Below are positions 1 to 8,578 of a DNA stretch of 49,732 nt, in pieces. Source of the DNA: Acetobacter papayae JCM 25143 (GTDB lineage Bacteria > Pseudomonadota > Alphaproteobacteria > Acetobacterales > Acetobacteraceae). Each line of letters starts with the position of its first letter. The stretch's first letter is position 1. Both the position numbers and the translations under genes were made by a program. Location: contig NZ_BAIN01000016.1 of assembly GCF_000613285.1 (NCBI RefSeq), forward strand, positions 1 to 49,732, read 5' to 3'. The notes below the pieces were generated by a model, which saw nothing but the letters and a program-made list of their open reading frames with translations, did no database searches and was not told where the DNA came from.

Positions 1-1071
1 CTGATCGGGCCGCTGACCAGCGGTGATACGGCGGAAGCCACACCCGCCGCACAGGCAGGGCGGGTGCCGGTTCTGGCCCTGACCAGCGATGTGGCGCAGG
101 CCCGTCCGGGTGTATGGGTCATGGGTATTACGCCCGAAGATCAGGTGCAGCGTCTGGTGGAGCAGGCCCGACAGGAAGGTCGCAAGCGCTTTGCGGCCCT
201 GCTGCCGGATAATCCTCTGGGGCGCGCCATGGGCAGCGGCCTGCAGGTTGCCTGCCGGGATCAGGGGCTGGCGGAGCCTGTCATCAGCTATCATTCCACG
301 GCGCCAGACAGCGTTACGGACGCTCTTAAACAACTGAGCGGCATCAGCACGAATGGCGCATCGCTTCCCGCTGGTGTGGCCGGTCCGGGGCCGGATGCGC
401 AGGCCCAGCCGCTGCCTACGGATCTGGCGGCGGCGCTGGGGCAGGCGGGTAACGAGGCTGCCAGCGCTCCGGCAACCATGCCTGGTGGCAATGCCAGCAC
501 GGGCGTGGCTGGGCTGAGCGCTTCCGGGCAGGGTGTTGCGCCTGCCTCGCTGCCTTTTGATGCCCTGTTGCTGGGCGATACCGGTCTGCCATTAAAAACC
601 GTCATGACCGCGCTGAATGACATGCAGGTTGGCCTGCCCGCAGTGCGGATCATGGGGCCGGGCTTGTGGGCGGCGTTTGCTAGCAAGCTGGGGCCGATCC
701 GTGGTGCGTGGTACGCTGCTCCCAACCCTGCGGCCCGTCAGGGGTTCGTAGCGCGTTTTTCCGCACAGTACCAGCATGCACCCAAGCCGCTGGTTGACCT
801 GACCTATGATGCCGCAGGGGCTATCCGCACACTGGCGAACGAAGGTGCCAAGGACTTTTCGCCTAAATTGCTGACCCGTCCGGCAGGCTTCCAGGGCGTG
901 GATGGGGCGTTTGTCCTGCTGCCCGATGGCCGGGTGCGGCGCGCTCTTGCGGTGTTCGAAGTTATTGGCAGTGGGGCGGATGCGCGGATGATCGCAACCG
1001 CCCCCACCAATGTTGCCCCGCAGGCGGCACCGGCTGCCGGTGCGGTCAAAGCCCCCGCAGGCGGTGCCTGA
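1..1071 (+). CDS. Penicillin-binding protein activator (LpoA-like periplasmic binding fold), 5' end cut off
   Basis: The reading frame is open from the first base of the window, so only the C-terminal part (about 356 residues) is present and the signal peptide or lipobox lies outside. The protein has the fold pattern of type-1 periplasmic binding proteins of the COG3107/LpoA group: an early LIGPLTSGD stretch, VLALTSD, a GVWVMGITPEDQV segment, and VDLTYDAAGAIRTLA near the C-terminus. Family members sit in the periplasm or on the outer membrane and are thought to activate class A penicillin-binding proteins. An Ala/Pro/Gly-rich insert around residues 115-180 and a low-complexity Ala/Pro tail look like linkers. 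It could instead be a branched-chain amino-acid-type receptor, but no transporter genes are visible. A hairpin terminator follows. Confidence 0.72.
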   Translation: MIGPLTSGDTAEATPAAQAGRVPVLALTSDVAQARPGVWVMGITPEDQVQRLVEQARQEGRKRFAALLPDNPLGRAMGSGLQVACRDQGLAEPVISYHSTAPDSVTDALKQLSGISTNGASLPAGVAGPGPDAQAQPLPTDLAAALGQAGNEAASAPATMPGGNASTGVAGLSASGQGVAPASLPFDALLLGDTGLPLKTVMTALNDMQVGLPAVRIMGPGLWAAFASKLGPIRGAWYAAPNPAARQGFVARFSAQYQHAPKPLVDLTYDAAGAIRTLANEGAKDFSPKLLTRPAGFQGVDGAFVLLPDGRVRRALAVFEVIGSGADARMIATAPTNVAPQAAPAAGAVKAPAGGA

Positions 1072-1089
1072 GCTGATACATTCTGGTTG

Positions 1090-1131
1090 GGTCCGGGTAG
1101 CAATATGACTGCCCGGACCATGGCATTTTTA
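1090..1131 (+). terminator. Intrinsic terminator after the LpoA-like gene
   Basis: An 11-bp GC-rich stem (GGTCCGGGTAG pairing with CTGCCCGGACC, one G-U pair) with an 8-base loop is followed shortly by a T-rich stretch (ATGGCATTTTTA). It lies 19 bases past the stop codon. Confidence 0.6.
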
Positions 1132-1254
1132 TTGCCCGGTTTCAGGCCCAGTTAATCTCGGCTTTTATGTCCGCATGATAGGTGTAGCGGAGAGCCGGGG
1201 GCATGGGGTGCCGCTACCCGGTATCCCCTGTGGCGTGTTGCCGCGATAATTTTT

Positions 1255-2894
1255 TCAACTCAAGGCAGAGGCCCGCCGGGTGCGTGCCATGGTCGAAAGG
1301 CTCTGGGCGACACGGCTGACCACATCAGCCCACTGGCGCGGTGTGGTCTGGCGGATGATACGCAGGTTCGGATACCACGGCGTATCGTCACGGCCGTGCA
1401 GCCAGCGCCAGCAGTTATCGTAGCGATCCATCAGCAGCACCGTTTTGCCCAGCCCCCCGGCCAGATGCGCCACGGATGTATCCACGCTCACCACCACGTC
1501 CAATCCCATGATCAGGGCTGCCGTGTCGTCCATACTGTGCAGGGCGTCTGTCGGGTCGTACAGGGACATGCCTTCGGGCGGGTCCATCATCTGTTCGGCA
1601 TAGGGGCCTTTTTGCAGGCTGATGAGCTTAAGCCCCGGCAGGCGGCCCAGCGGGGCAAGGGCGCTTAAAGGGAGCGAGCGCCGCCTGTCCACGATATGCG
1701 CTGCCAGCGTGCGGTTACGTGGTGCTCCGCCCCAGACCAACCCGACCCTGAGCGCTTTGCCCGAAGGCAGAAGCCCTGCCATGGCGCGTGTTTTTTCCTC
1801 ATCTGCCTGCAGGTAAGGCACGGCGGTGCCCCATGGCGTGGAGGTATGCAGGAAAATACGCGGCAGGCTGATAAAGCCGCAATACCAGTCAAAGGCGGGC
1901 AGAGGCGGCGTATCATGCGCATGACATGCACGGTATGGACACCCTGCAGGCGCTGGCAGAGCTGGTGCAGTTCTGGCGGCACCAGCAGGTGAATAATCGC
2001 CCCACGCTGCGCCAGAGACGGGATATAGCGCAGATACATGAGCGTATCGCCCAGCCCTTCTTCATGCACGAGCAGCACTCGCTTGCCATCAAGCCGCTCT
2101 GTGCCTTTCAGGGCGGGGAGTGTGGCGCGGTCAGGCATGGTTGCGTGACCGGGCAGGGCATGCCGCCACTCATGCTCCTGCCAGCCTTTGGCGTAGTCGC
2201 CAGCCTTGAGCAGGGCGACTGAGCGGTTGAAGTGAAAGCGGGCATCATCCGGGTGCAGGGCGAGTGCGCTATCAAAATGGCTGAGGGCTTCTTCCATGCG
2301 GCCCTGACCGCTCAGGATCGTGCCGATATTGACCAGCATTGCCGCGCGCTCAGCTTTGCTGGCGGGCAGGGGGTGCAGACAGTCCAGTGCGGCCTGCATG
2401 TCGCCCTGTTCTGTCAGCGCCATGGCCAGCAGGCTACGCGCCAGTGTAGCGTCCGGGGTGCGGGACAGGGCCTGTTTCAGCGTGCTTATGGCGGCTTCGT
2501 GCTGGCCGGTTTGCACCAGCAGGCTGCCCAGCACGGCATGCACGCGTGTATCATCCGGGGTGCGGCGTAGGAGTGCCTGCCCTGCGGCAAGGGCCTCAGG
2601 CCTGCGATCCTGCGCCATCAGCAACTCGGCCAGATCCTGCAACGGGTGCTGGCTGGTGGGGTGGCGGCTGGCTACGGCGGCCAGAAGGTCGGCAGCCCGT
2701 TCAGGCCTGCCCGCGGCAGCCAGACAGATGGCGTAGAGAATACCCGCCTGTTCCGCACTGGCGTTTTCTGCCGGAGGGCACTGCCCGTATGGTTCCAGCC
2801 GGGGCAGGGCCTGCCAGAACAGTCCGGCTTTTATGTCCGACAGGCAGGCGCGCAGAAATTCGGGGCTGAGGGGGGCAGGGCTGGCGGGTTTCAT
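1255..2894 (-). CDS. TPR-repeat protein with C-terminal glycosyltransferase-9-like domain (one frameshift)
   Basis: About 546 residues after repair of one missing base near 1917. The N-terminal half holds tandem tetratricopeptide repeats (for example ALSHFDSALALHPDDARFHF and AAISTLKQALSRTPD). The C-terminal half resembles the heptosyltransferase/TPR glycosyltransferase fold seen in large bacterial TPR transferases, with LLVHEEGLGDTLMYLRY, VGLVWGG and VVSVDTSVAHLAGGLGK. I infer a role in glycosylation of a surface polymer or protein; the substrate cannot be read from sequence. The start at 2894 (MKPASPAPL) is chosen because the upstream extension is Pro/His-rich and unlike a domain. It has no operon partner here and lies downstream of the carD terminator. 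Confidence 0.72.
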
Positions 2895-2974
2895 GGGGGC
2901 TGGTCCCGGACAATGAGGGCGCGTGACATGCGCCAGAGTATCCGCGCCAGTGCGGGCGGAAAACCGGTGCGGCA

Positions 2975-3011
2975 TAAAAAACCCGGCATCCCTGTGGGGC
3001 TGCCGGGTTTT
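2975..3011 (-). terminator. Intrinsic terminator of carD
   Basis: A perfect AAAACCCGGCA / TGCCGGGTTTT inverted repeat with a 13-base loop. On the minus strand it ends in six Ts, which suits termination of the minus-strand carD transcript before the next gene. Confidence 0.75.
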
Positions 3012-3038
3012 GTGTAGTCAGGCCGTTACGCGCGCCGT

Positions 3039-3629
3039 TCAGGCGGCTTTCATGACGGCGGTGAGGGATTCCAGAACCTCGTTAGGCTCTTTCTTTTCCA
3101 GCACCGCGACTTCGGCCACAAAGCGTTCCTGAGCGGCTTCAAACAGTTTACGTTCGCTGAAGCTGCCATCCAGACTGTCAACATTGCGGCGCAGGTCGCG
3201 CAGCACTTCGGCAATCTGAACCAGATCGCCAGAGTTGATTTTTTCCTGATACGCCACCGCGCGGCGTGCCCACATGCCTTTGCTGACATGCGGCTTGCCT
3301 TTGATGATGGCCATGGCCTTGTCCACGATCTCGCGCGAGACAATCTTGCGCAGCCCGGCCTTGCGGGCCTTGGTGAGCGGGATGCGCAGTGTCATCTGGT
3401 TGCCGGGGAAGGAAATCTGGATGACTTCCAGTTTCGTTCCGGCTATTTCATCCACCCCGATCCGGTCCACCCGACCGACACCGTGTGCGGCGTAGACGAT
3501 GGCATCACCTTCCTGAAAGGGATCCTCGTCTTTTACCTTGGTTTTTGCCTGTGCTGCGGTCGTGGCGGCGGCGGTGCGTGCCATTGCATCTGTCACGCCA
3601 CCTTTGGGAGGTGCTCTGAAAGTATTCAT
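3039..3629 (-). CDS. CarD family transcriptional regulator
   Basis: 196 residues from the chosen ATG at 3629, which has an AGGTCAGG ribosome-binding site directly upstream; an ATG at 3647 in the same frame is the alternative. Residues about 35-95 form the RNA-polymerase-interacting domain (FQEGDAIVYAAHGVGRVDRI, then a TLRIPLTKARKAGLRKIVS segment). The helical C-terminal half contains the W-A-R-R-x-x-x-Y-Q-E-K pattern used by CarD/CdnL proteins to contact promoter DNA. Such proteins bind the RNAP beta subunit and stabilise open complexes, particularly at rRNA promoters, and are usually essential. A 25-residue Ala/Lys-rich N-terminal tail precedes the domain. The gene is intact and monocistronic, with its own terminator. 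Confidence 0.92.
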   Translation of the reverse strand: MNTFRAPPKGGVTDAMARTAAATTAAQAKTKVKDEDPFQEGDAIVYAAHGVGRVDRIGVDEIAGTKLEVIQISFPGNQMTLRIPLTKARKAGLRKIVSREIVDKAMAIIKGKPHVSKGMWARRAVAYQEKINSGDLVQIAEVLRDLRRNVDSLDGSFSERKLFEAAQERFVAEVAVLEKKEPNEVLESLTAVMKAA

Positions 3630-3697
3630 AACCTGACCTTTTAGCATAAAAATGCGTGTTTGTCTTGTAAAACAGCCGACATGAAGCGGGCCTGAGG

Positions 3698-4572
3698 TTA
3701 TGACTGCACGCCGTTTACCGTTTGCAGTGCCGGGGCTGTTGCGTCTCCTGTGGGTTGCAGCACGTCAATTTCGATCGTGCGGGCAATGGTGGCCATTGGC
3801 AGGGCATGCAGCGTATTGGCAAAAGGCTCCTGAAGGTCGCTGGCGCTCTTGTCCAGAACCAGAAACAGGCAGCCCACAAGGCTTGAGCCCAGCGGCGTGA
3901 TCCATTCCAGTGTCTGAACCATGGAGAGTGGCAGCACGATGCAGAAGATGTTCACCAATACCCTTGGCAGCACCGAAAACTGCATGGGCAGCGGTGTGTT
4001 GCGGATACGCTCCAGCCCGCCCTGTGCATTGGCCAGATCAGACAGGATACGGTCGATCTGCCGTGCACCGCACCATCGATGTTTTTCTTGCGGACTTCCT
4101 CAGCCACTCCCAGCCCGATCTGGTAGAGAATGGCGTTAGGCTGGTTGCGGTAGCCGACAATGGCTTCACGCATGGAGGCGGGCAGCAGGCGGTTGATGTC
4201 CTCGCTGGCATCCAGCTTGCCCAACGCCATGCGCAGGGCGTGCGGGTAGGCGGCTATGGCGTACATCAGGTCGTGCCGGTCGCCCAGCAGGGTGCCGGCC
4301 TGTCGGCCAAAGGAACGGCAGTTGTTGGTGATGCTCCCCCACAGGGTGCGGCCTTCCCACCAGCGGGCATAGGCGCTGGTGCTGCGAAATCCCATGAACA
4401 GGGCCAGAGCGGAACCGATCAGCGGGACAGGCAGGCTCGGCTGTTCCATCCATTCCTGATGGAAGACCTGAAACAGCACCACCACCACGAAATCCCAGGC
4501 TGCCATGAGCAGGAGAACGGTGCGAACCTCGCGGGATATAATGCGTAATCCCATGCGCGGGTCAACGATCAT
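3698..4572 (-). CDS. Bestrophin-like (UPF0187) membrane channel protein (one frameshift)
   Basis: About 291 residues after adding one base near 4063. The start at 4572 (MIVDPRMG) follows an AAGGAGA site 9 bases upstream. The hallmark FMGFRSTSAYARWWEGR-LWG segment of bestrophin/YneE proteins follows the first two membrane helices (about 18-38 and 46-64). After the frameshift the rest of the family pattern continues: LVNIFCIVLP, then LEWITPLGSSLVGCLFLVLD. Bacterial members form pentameric ion channels in the inner membrane; ion selectivity differs between members and cannot be assigned here. No neighbour suggests a specific role. Confidence 0.82.
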
Positions 4573-4730
4573 CCAGACTGTCTCCTTTCTTGTCGGGGCT
4601 GTATTGCCCGTCCGTGCTTTAACATGACACAATGAGAGTGGTTTCCCGATATGGCAGCTTTATGTTTGTGCTGCCATCCGGGCTATGTTGTTGAAAATAT
4701 GCGGTGAAATGCTGAAGGAAGATTAAGCTC

Positions 4731-5593
4731 ATGCAAGCCAGTGCCGGGTTGACCCTGCGGGAAGAGCATCGCTGTCATGGGGGCAGCGTACAGTTTTACG
4801 AACATCAGTCCGAAGTGCTGGGACTGCCTGCACGGTTTGGCGTGTTTCTGCCCCCCGCAGCGCTTGAAGGTAAGCGCGTACCGATTCTGTATGTGCTGGC
4901 AGGCCTGACCTGCACGGATGAAACCTTCCTGATCAAGTCGGCCGCGCTGGCCGAGGCCGCACGGCTTGGGCTGGCCATTGTCGCCCCTGATACCTCGCCC
5001 AGAGGGGCGGGGGTGCCGGGCGAAGATACGGACTGGGATATGGGCACGGGGGCCGGCTTCTATCTGGATGCCACACAGGAGCCGTGGAGCCGCCATTACC
5101 GCATGGACAGCTATATCAGCCGCGAACTGCCCGCGCTGGTTGAGGCGGCATTGCCGCTGGATGGCACGCGGCGTGGCATTACAGGCCATTCTATGGGTGG
5201 GCATGGTGCCCTTGTGCATGCGCTGCGCAACCCTGAATTTTGGAAATCGGTTTCGGCCTTTGCCCCATCGTGCATCCGTCCGCCGTGCCTTGGGGTGAAA
5301 AGGCGTTTACCACCTATCTGGGCACAGACCGCACGGCATGGCGTGCTTATGACGCCGTGTGCATGCTCGAAGACGGCCTGAGCCACCCCACCACCATTCT
5401 GGTTGATCAGGGGGATGCCGATCAGTTCCTTGAGCGCGAACTTCAGCCTTGGCATCTGGAAAAGGCGGCTCTTGCCGTCGGGCAGAAGCTGACCCTGCGC
5501 CGCCATGCCGTGTATGATCATTCCTACTGGTTCGTGCAGAGCTTCGCGTGCGAGCACCTGCGCCACCATGCGGCTATTCTGGGCGCGCTGTAA
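4731..5593 (+). CDS. fghA: S-formylglutathione hydrolase (one frameshift)
   Basis: About 287 residues after adding one C in the CCCC run at 5263-5266. The enzyme hydrolyses S-formylglutathione to formate and glutathione in cytosolic formaldehyde detoxification. Visible family features are ILYVLAGLTCTDETF near residue 60, the nucleophile motif GHSMGGHGA (Ser of G-x-S-x-G), the acid region DQGDADQFL, and the histidine region YDHSYWFVQSF near the end. Length matches the esterase D/FrmB family. A GGAAG site precedes the ATG. The usual partner, glutathione-dependent formaldehyde dehydrogenase, is not in the window. Confidence 0.9.
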
Positions 5594-5628
5594 CCGGCAC
5601 CTGCGCTCCTGAAAACCGGGGGCGCTGG

Positions 5629-6204
5629 TCAGGCAATGGGCTTGTGCGCCATGCCTGCCAGTGCCCCCAGCCATTTGAGATATTCCGTCATCAGCAGTCG
5701 CAGGGTGGAAAGCTGGGTCAGGTGGTGCATGGCTGGGGGGGTTACCGGGCAGGCATATAGAGCCACATCCGGCAGGGTGCGCCCCAGTTCCAGCATGGCC
5801 CGGCGCATGTGGTAGCCAGCCGTTACCACAACAAGGCTGCCGATATGGTTGTCAGCTACCCATGCGGCGGTTTCCTCGGCATTACCAATGGTCGAGCGGG
5901 CCTGATAGCCCAGCGTAATGCGCGGCCCCAGCGCTTTTTCCTGCTCTGGTAGTAGCAAGGCCTGTTGCGAGGCCTGTGGTGCCACGCCTGAAATCAGCAG
6001 CCACTCGGCTTGCCCCCGTTCCAGAAGGCGCAGCGAGGTTTCCACTCGTCCCGCCCCGCCCGTAAGGGCCACAATACCCGCTGTGTGCGGTAAAGGACCG
6101 GCAGGGCGCAGGGCATCGTGCACAAACCAGCCAAAGCCACACAAGAACAGGAGTGGCAGCCCCAGAAGCACAAAGGCCGGGGCACGTTTGACAAGGCGGC
6201 GCAT
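5629..6204 (-). CDS. YdcF-like DUF218 membrane-anchored protein
   Basis: 191 residues. One N-terminal membrane helix (about residues 8-30, FVLLGLPLLFLCGFGWFV) is followed by a DUF218 domain with GIVALTGGAGRVETSLRLL, LLISGVAP, a TIGNAEETA segment and VVTAGYHMRRAMLEL. DUF218 proteins of the ElyC/SanA/YdcF type are linked to envelope integrity, but the biochemical activity is not settled. The ATG at 6204 overlaps the ftsX stop as TGATG, so the gene is probably translationally coupled as the third gene of ftsE-ftsX-ydcF. That context supports a cell-envelope role. Confidence 0.82.
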   Translation of the reverse strand: MRRLVKRAPAFVLLGLPLLFLCGFGWFVHDALRPAGPLPHTAGIVALTGGAGRVETSLRLLERGQAEWLLISGVAPQASQQALLLPEQEKALGPRITLGYQARSTIGNAEETAAWVADNHIGSLVVVTAGYHMRRAMLELGRTLPDVALYACPVTPPAMHHLTQLSTLRLLMTEYLKWLGALAGMAHKPIA

Positions 6205-7175
6205 CAGGGCAGACGGCGGAGCCACAGGCGTACGATAAGCTGGGTTGTCAGCCAGCAGATCAGGGCTGCCGCAACAGGCAGGCACCCCAGCCCGATAAGC
6301 AGGTCGGAGGGCACGGCATTAAGAATAGAGGCTTCATCCATCAGGCCGGTCTGGCTGGCAGTGGCCTGCGCCATGTCCGCATCAGCGGTAAAAGGGGCCG
6401 TGATCTGGAGCAGCGCAAAGAGTGGCAGGCAGGCCAGCACCGTGCCGCTCAGCCCGCCACCAAAGGCAAGTGAGGCCGTTCTGCGGGCAAAGCGTCCGGC
6501 AATATAACCATCCGATGCACCAAGCCCGTGCAGGGTGGTGATGGTATCGCGGCGCGAGGCCAGTCCGGCACGGGTGGTCAGGCCCGTAATCAGGGTGGCG
6601 ACACCGCAGACACTCAGCAACGCCAGTCCCGCGCAGGCTAGCAGGCTGTTGGCCAGAGCATGCAGGCGCGTGCTCCACAGACTGTTACGCTCGACAATGA
6701 CACCCGGAGCCAGAGCCGATAGATCCTGCTCCAGTGTGGCTGGTGGGACGGTGCCATCGGGCAGGTCAACACGCAGGACGGCGGGCAGGGGCATGGCCGC
6801 GCTGCCTGCGGGGGCCTGTCCGTTGTTCAGGCCGCTGCCCAACCACGGCTGGAGCAGAGTGTCCAGTCCTGCGCGGAAAGCCGGTGCACGGTGCTGCCCG
6901 CAGGTAGGCTGACCAGTGCGGCCAGCACGGCATCAGCGGTTTGGTCCCGTCGCTCTGGCCCTGCCGGGCTGGCTGGTCAGGCTGTGGCACCTGAATAATG
7001 ACAAGCTGCGCAGCCCCCCCGGCCCAGCGGGCGGATAATGCCCGTGCGCCGCACGCGCCAGCCAGTGTCAGGGCGGCCAGAAACCCCACCATGCTACCAG
7101 CGCAAACAGCCCGCGATCGGGCATGGCTTCAGCCAGAGACAGGCCATCGCGCCTGCGGGTGGAACGGCGGCTCAT
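6204..7175 (-). CDS. ftsX: Cell division protein FtsX (three frameshifts)
   Basis: About 324 residues after restoring one base near 7093, in the CCC at 6946-6948, and near 6865. FtsX is the inner-membrane partner of FtsE; it couples the ATPase to periplasmic murein hydrolase activation at the septum. Seen are an N-terminal basic segment and a helix (GFLAALTLAGACGARAL), an extracytoplasmic stretch, then the C-terminal membrane helices (LLACAGLALLSVCGVATLIT and a GGGLSGTVLACLPLFALL region) with the FtsX-type GASDGYIAGRFARRTA loop. The ATG at 7175 overlaps the ftsE stop (ATGA). Assignment rests on this topology and on position after ftsE, since the family is poorly conserved. Confidence 0.82.
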
Positions 7176-7852
7176 GGTAACGGGGTGTCCTCGCTCACAA
7201 GGTGGCCACGTTCGAGAAAAAGAGCGGGGCGGGGCAGGCGGCGCACCAGAGCCTCGTTATGGGTGGCGACAATCACCGTGGAGCCCATGGCGCTGAGTTC
7301 GGCAAACATGTCGAGCAGGCGGTGGGCCTGACTTTCTTCCAGCGCGTTTGTGGGTTCATCCGCCAGAATCAGGCCGGGGCGGTGGATAATGGCGCGCGCT
7401 ATGGCGGTGCGCTGTTGCTCCCCCCCCGAAAGGCGCTCGGCGGGTACATCGTGGTATTCGCCAAGGCCCACCCATTTGAGAATGGAGCGGATTTCATCGC
7501 GGATTTCGTCTTCCGGGCGTTTTTGCAGCCGCAGGGGCAGGGCGATGTTATCTGCAACCGACAGGCCGGGCATCAGGCGGAAATCCTGATGGATCATGCC
7601 TATGCGGCGGCGTAGCATGACAAAGGTGCCGCGCTTTTGTGTATCGTCCACCGGCTGGCCAAGAACGACCATCCGCCCCGAGCTGGGCAGGGTTTCAACA
7701 TGCAGCAGGCTGAGCAGGCTGCTCTTGCCCGCCCCTGAAGGGCCAAGGAGCCAGCGGAACCCGCCCTGCGGCACGGAAAAAGACAGCCGCGAGAGAACGG
7801 GGGCTGGGTCTTTTCTGGCCCGACGCCAGGAAACGGTGTCCAGATGGATCAT
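7172..7852 (-). CDS. ftsE: Cell division ATP-binding protein FtsE
   Basis: 226 residues, intact. ABC ATPase with Walker [10 protein letters not shown] (residues 37-45), Q-loop in [18 protein letters not shown], signature [14 protein letters not shown], Walker B LILADEPT and H-loop VIVATHN. It drives FtsX in divisome-linked cell-wall hydrolysis. The D-loop is unusual: most FtsE proteins have DEPTGNLD, here it reads DEPTNALEE, so the conserved Asp is replaced by Glu and the Gly is lost. The stop overlaps the ftsX start by four bases. Lack of neighbouring permease genes other than ftsX argues against other ABC families. Confidence 0.9.
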   Translation of the reverse strand: MIHLDTVSWRRARKDPAPVLSRLSFSVPQGGFRWLLGPSGAGKSSLLSLLHVETLPSSGRMVVLGQPVDDTQKRGTFVMLRRRIGMIHQDFRLMPGLSVADNIALPLRLQKRPEDEIRDEIRSILKWVGLGEYHDVPAERLSGGEQQRTAIARAIIHRPGLILADEPTNALEESQAHRLLDMFAELSAMGSTVIVATHNEALVRRLPRPALFLERGHLVSEDTPLP

Positions 7853-7926
7853 GCAGGCTGGCCCTGATACTGTGCGGGGCTGGGGGTGGTGGTACGGCCC
7901 ATGGGCGTGTCAGACCCGGCAGGGAC

Positions 7927-8328
7927 TTACATGTTCCGTGCGGCAAGGGCCGTAAGGGTGGAGGCGGCAGCGGCTACGGCCATAAGGCCAATCCCGTCAT
8001 AGATCAGGCTGGTGGCGCTGAGCATGTGCCCGCCCAGTACAATTTCGTGCGGAATGGCGGCCGCGGCGTTGCTGATGGCGTCACGCGCCTGCGGGTCGGC
8101 TGCGGCGGTGGAGCGTGTCAGTGCGCCGGTCAGGGTTGGCACGGCGGCCCACACCACGCCTGCAATCAGCAGGAACGGGGCCAGCAGTTCTGCCACCTGC
8201 TGGATGAAACCCGCCACAAAATGGCAGATAACCCAAAGGGCCGTGCAGATGAGGTGCAGGATTGTCGAGCCGCCTTCATGCAGGGCGGGAGCGGGAGGCT
8301 GCGGTGCAAGGGGAGTGCGCTGATCCAT
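7927..8328 (-). CDS. Unknown small membrane protein upstream of ftsE
   Basis: 133 residues that I do not recognise. A Pro/Ala-rich N-terminus is followed by hydrophobic segments near residues 23-42 (ILHLICTALWVICHFVAGFI) and 45-66, an Ala-rich loop with several charged residues, and a third hydrophobic stretch near 101-128. This suggests three membrane helices. It lies 74 bases upstream of ftsE on the same strand and may share its transcript, so a link to division or envelope is possible but is only positional. It is intact and codon use looks normal for the region. Confidence 0.6.
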   Translation of the reverse strand: MDQRTPLAPQPPAPALHEGGSTILHLICTALWVICHFVAGFIQQVAELLAPFLLIAGVVWAAVPTLTGALTRSTAAADPQARDAISNAAAAIPHEIVLGGHMLSATSLIYDGIGLMAVAAAASTLTALAARNM

Positions 8329-8578
8329 GAACCGTTTTTCCTTTGGGGGGTGCGATTGTGGAGCCTGTTATACAGGGGGGTGGGCGGTTGTGTCACGTCA
8401 TGGAAGGCGTGCCGGGTGTGGCTGGGGGGCGTAACAGGGGCTGTTCACGCATTCGAGAGCAGACGGCGCTTTGTTCCGGCGTTTAAGGTAGGAGCATGGG
8501 GTTAGGTCAGGAACGCGGCCCGGCCTTGCGGGGTTTTGCGGGTATTTTGGGTTTTGTAAGGGAGCGTTACGGTCGTTC

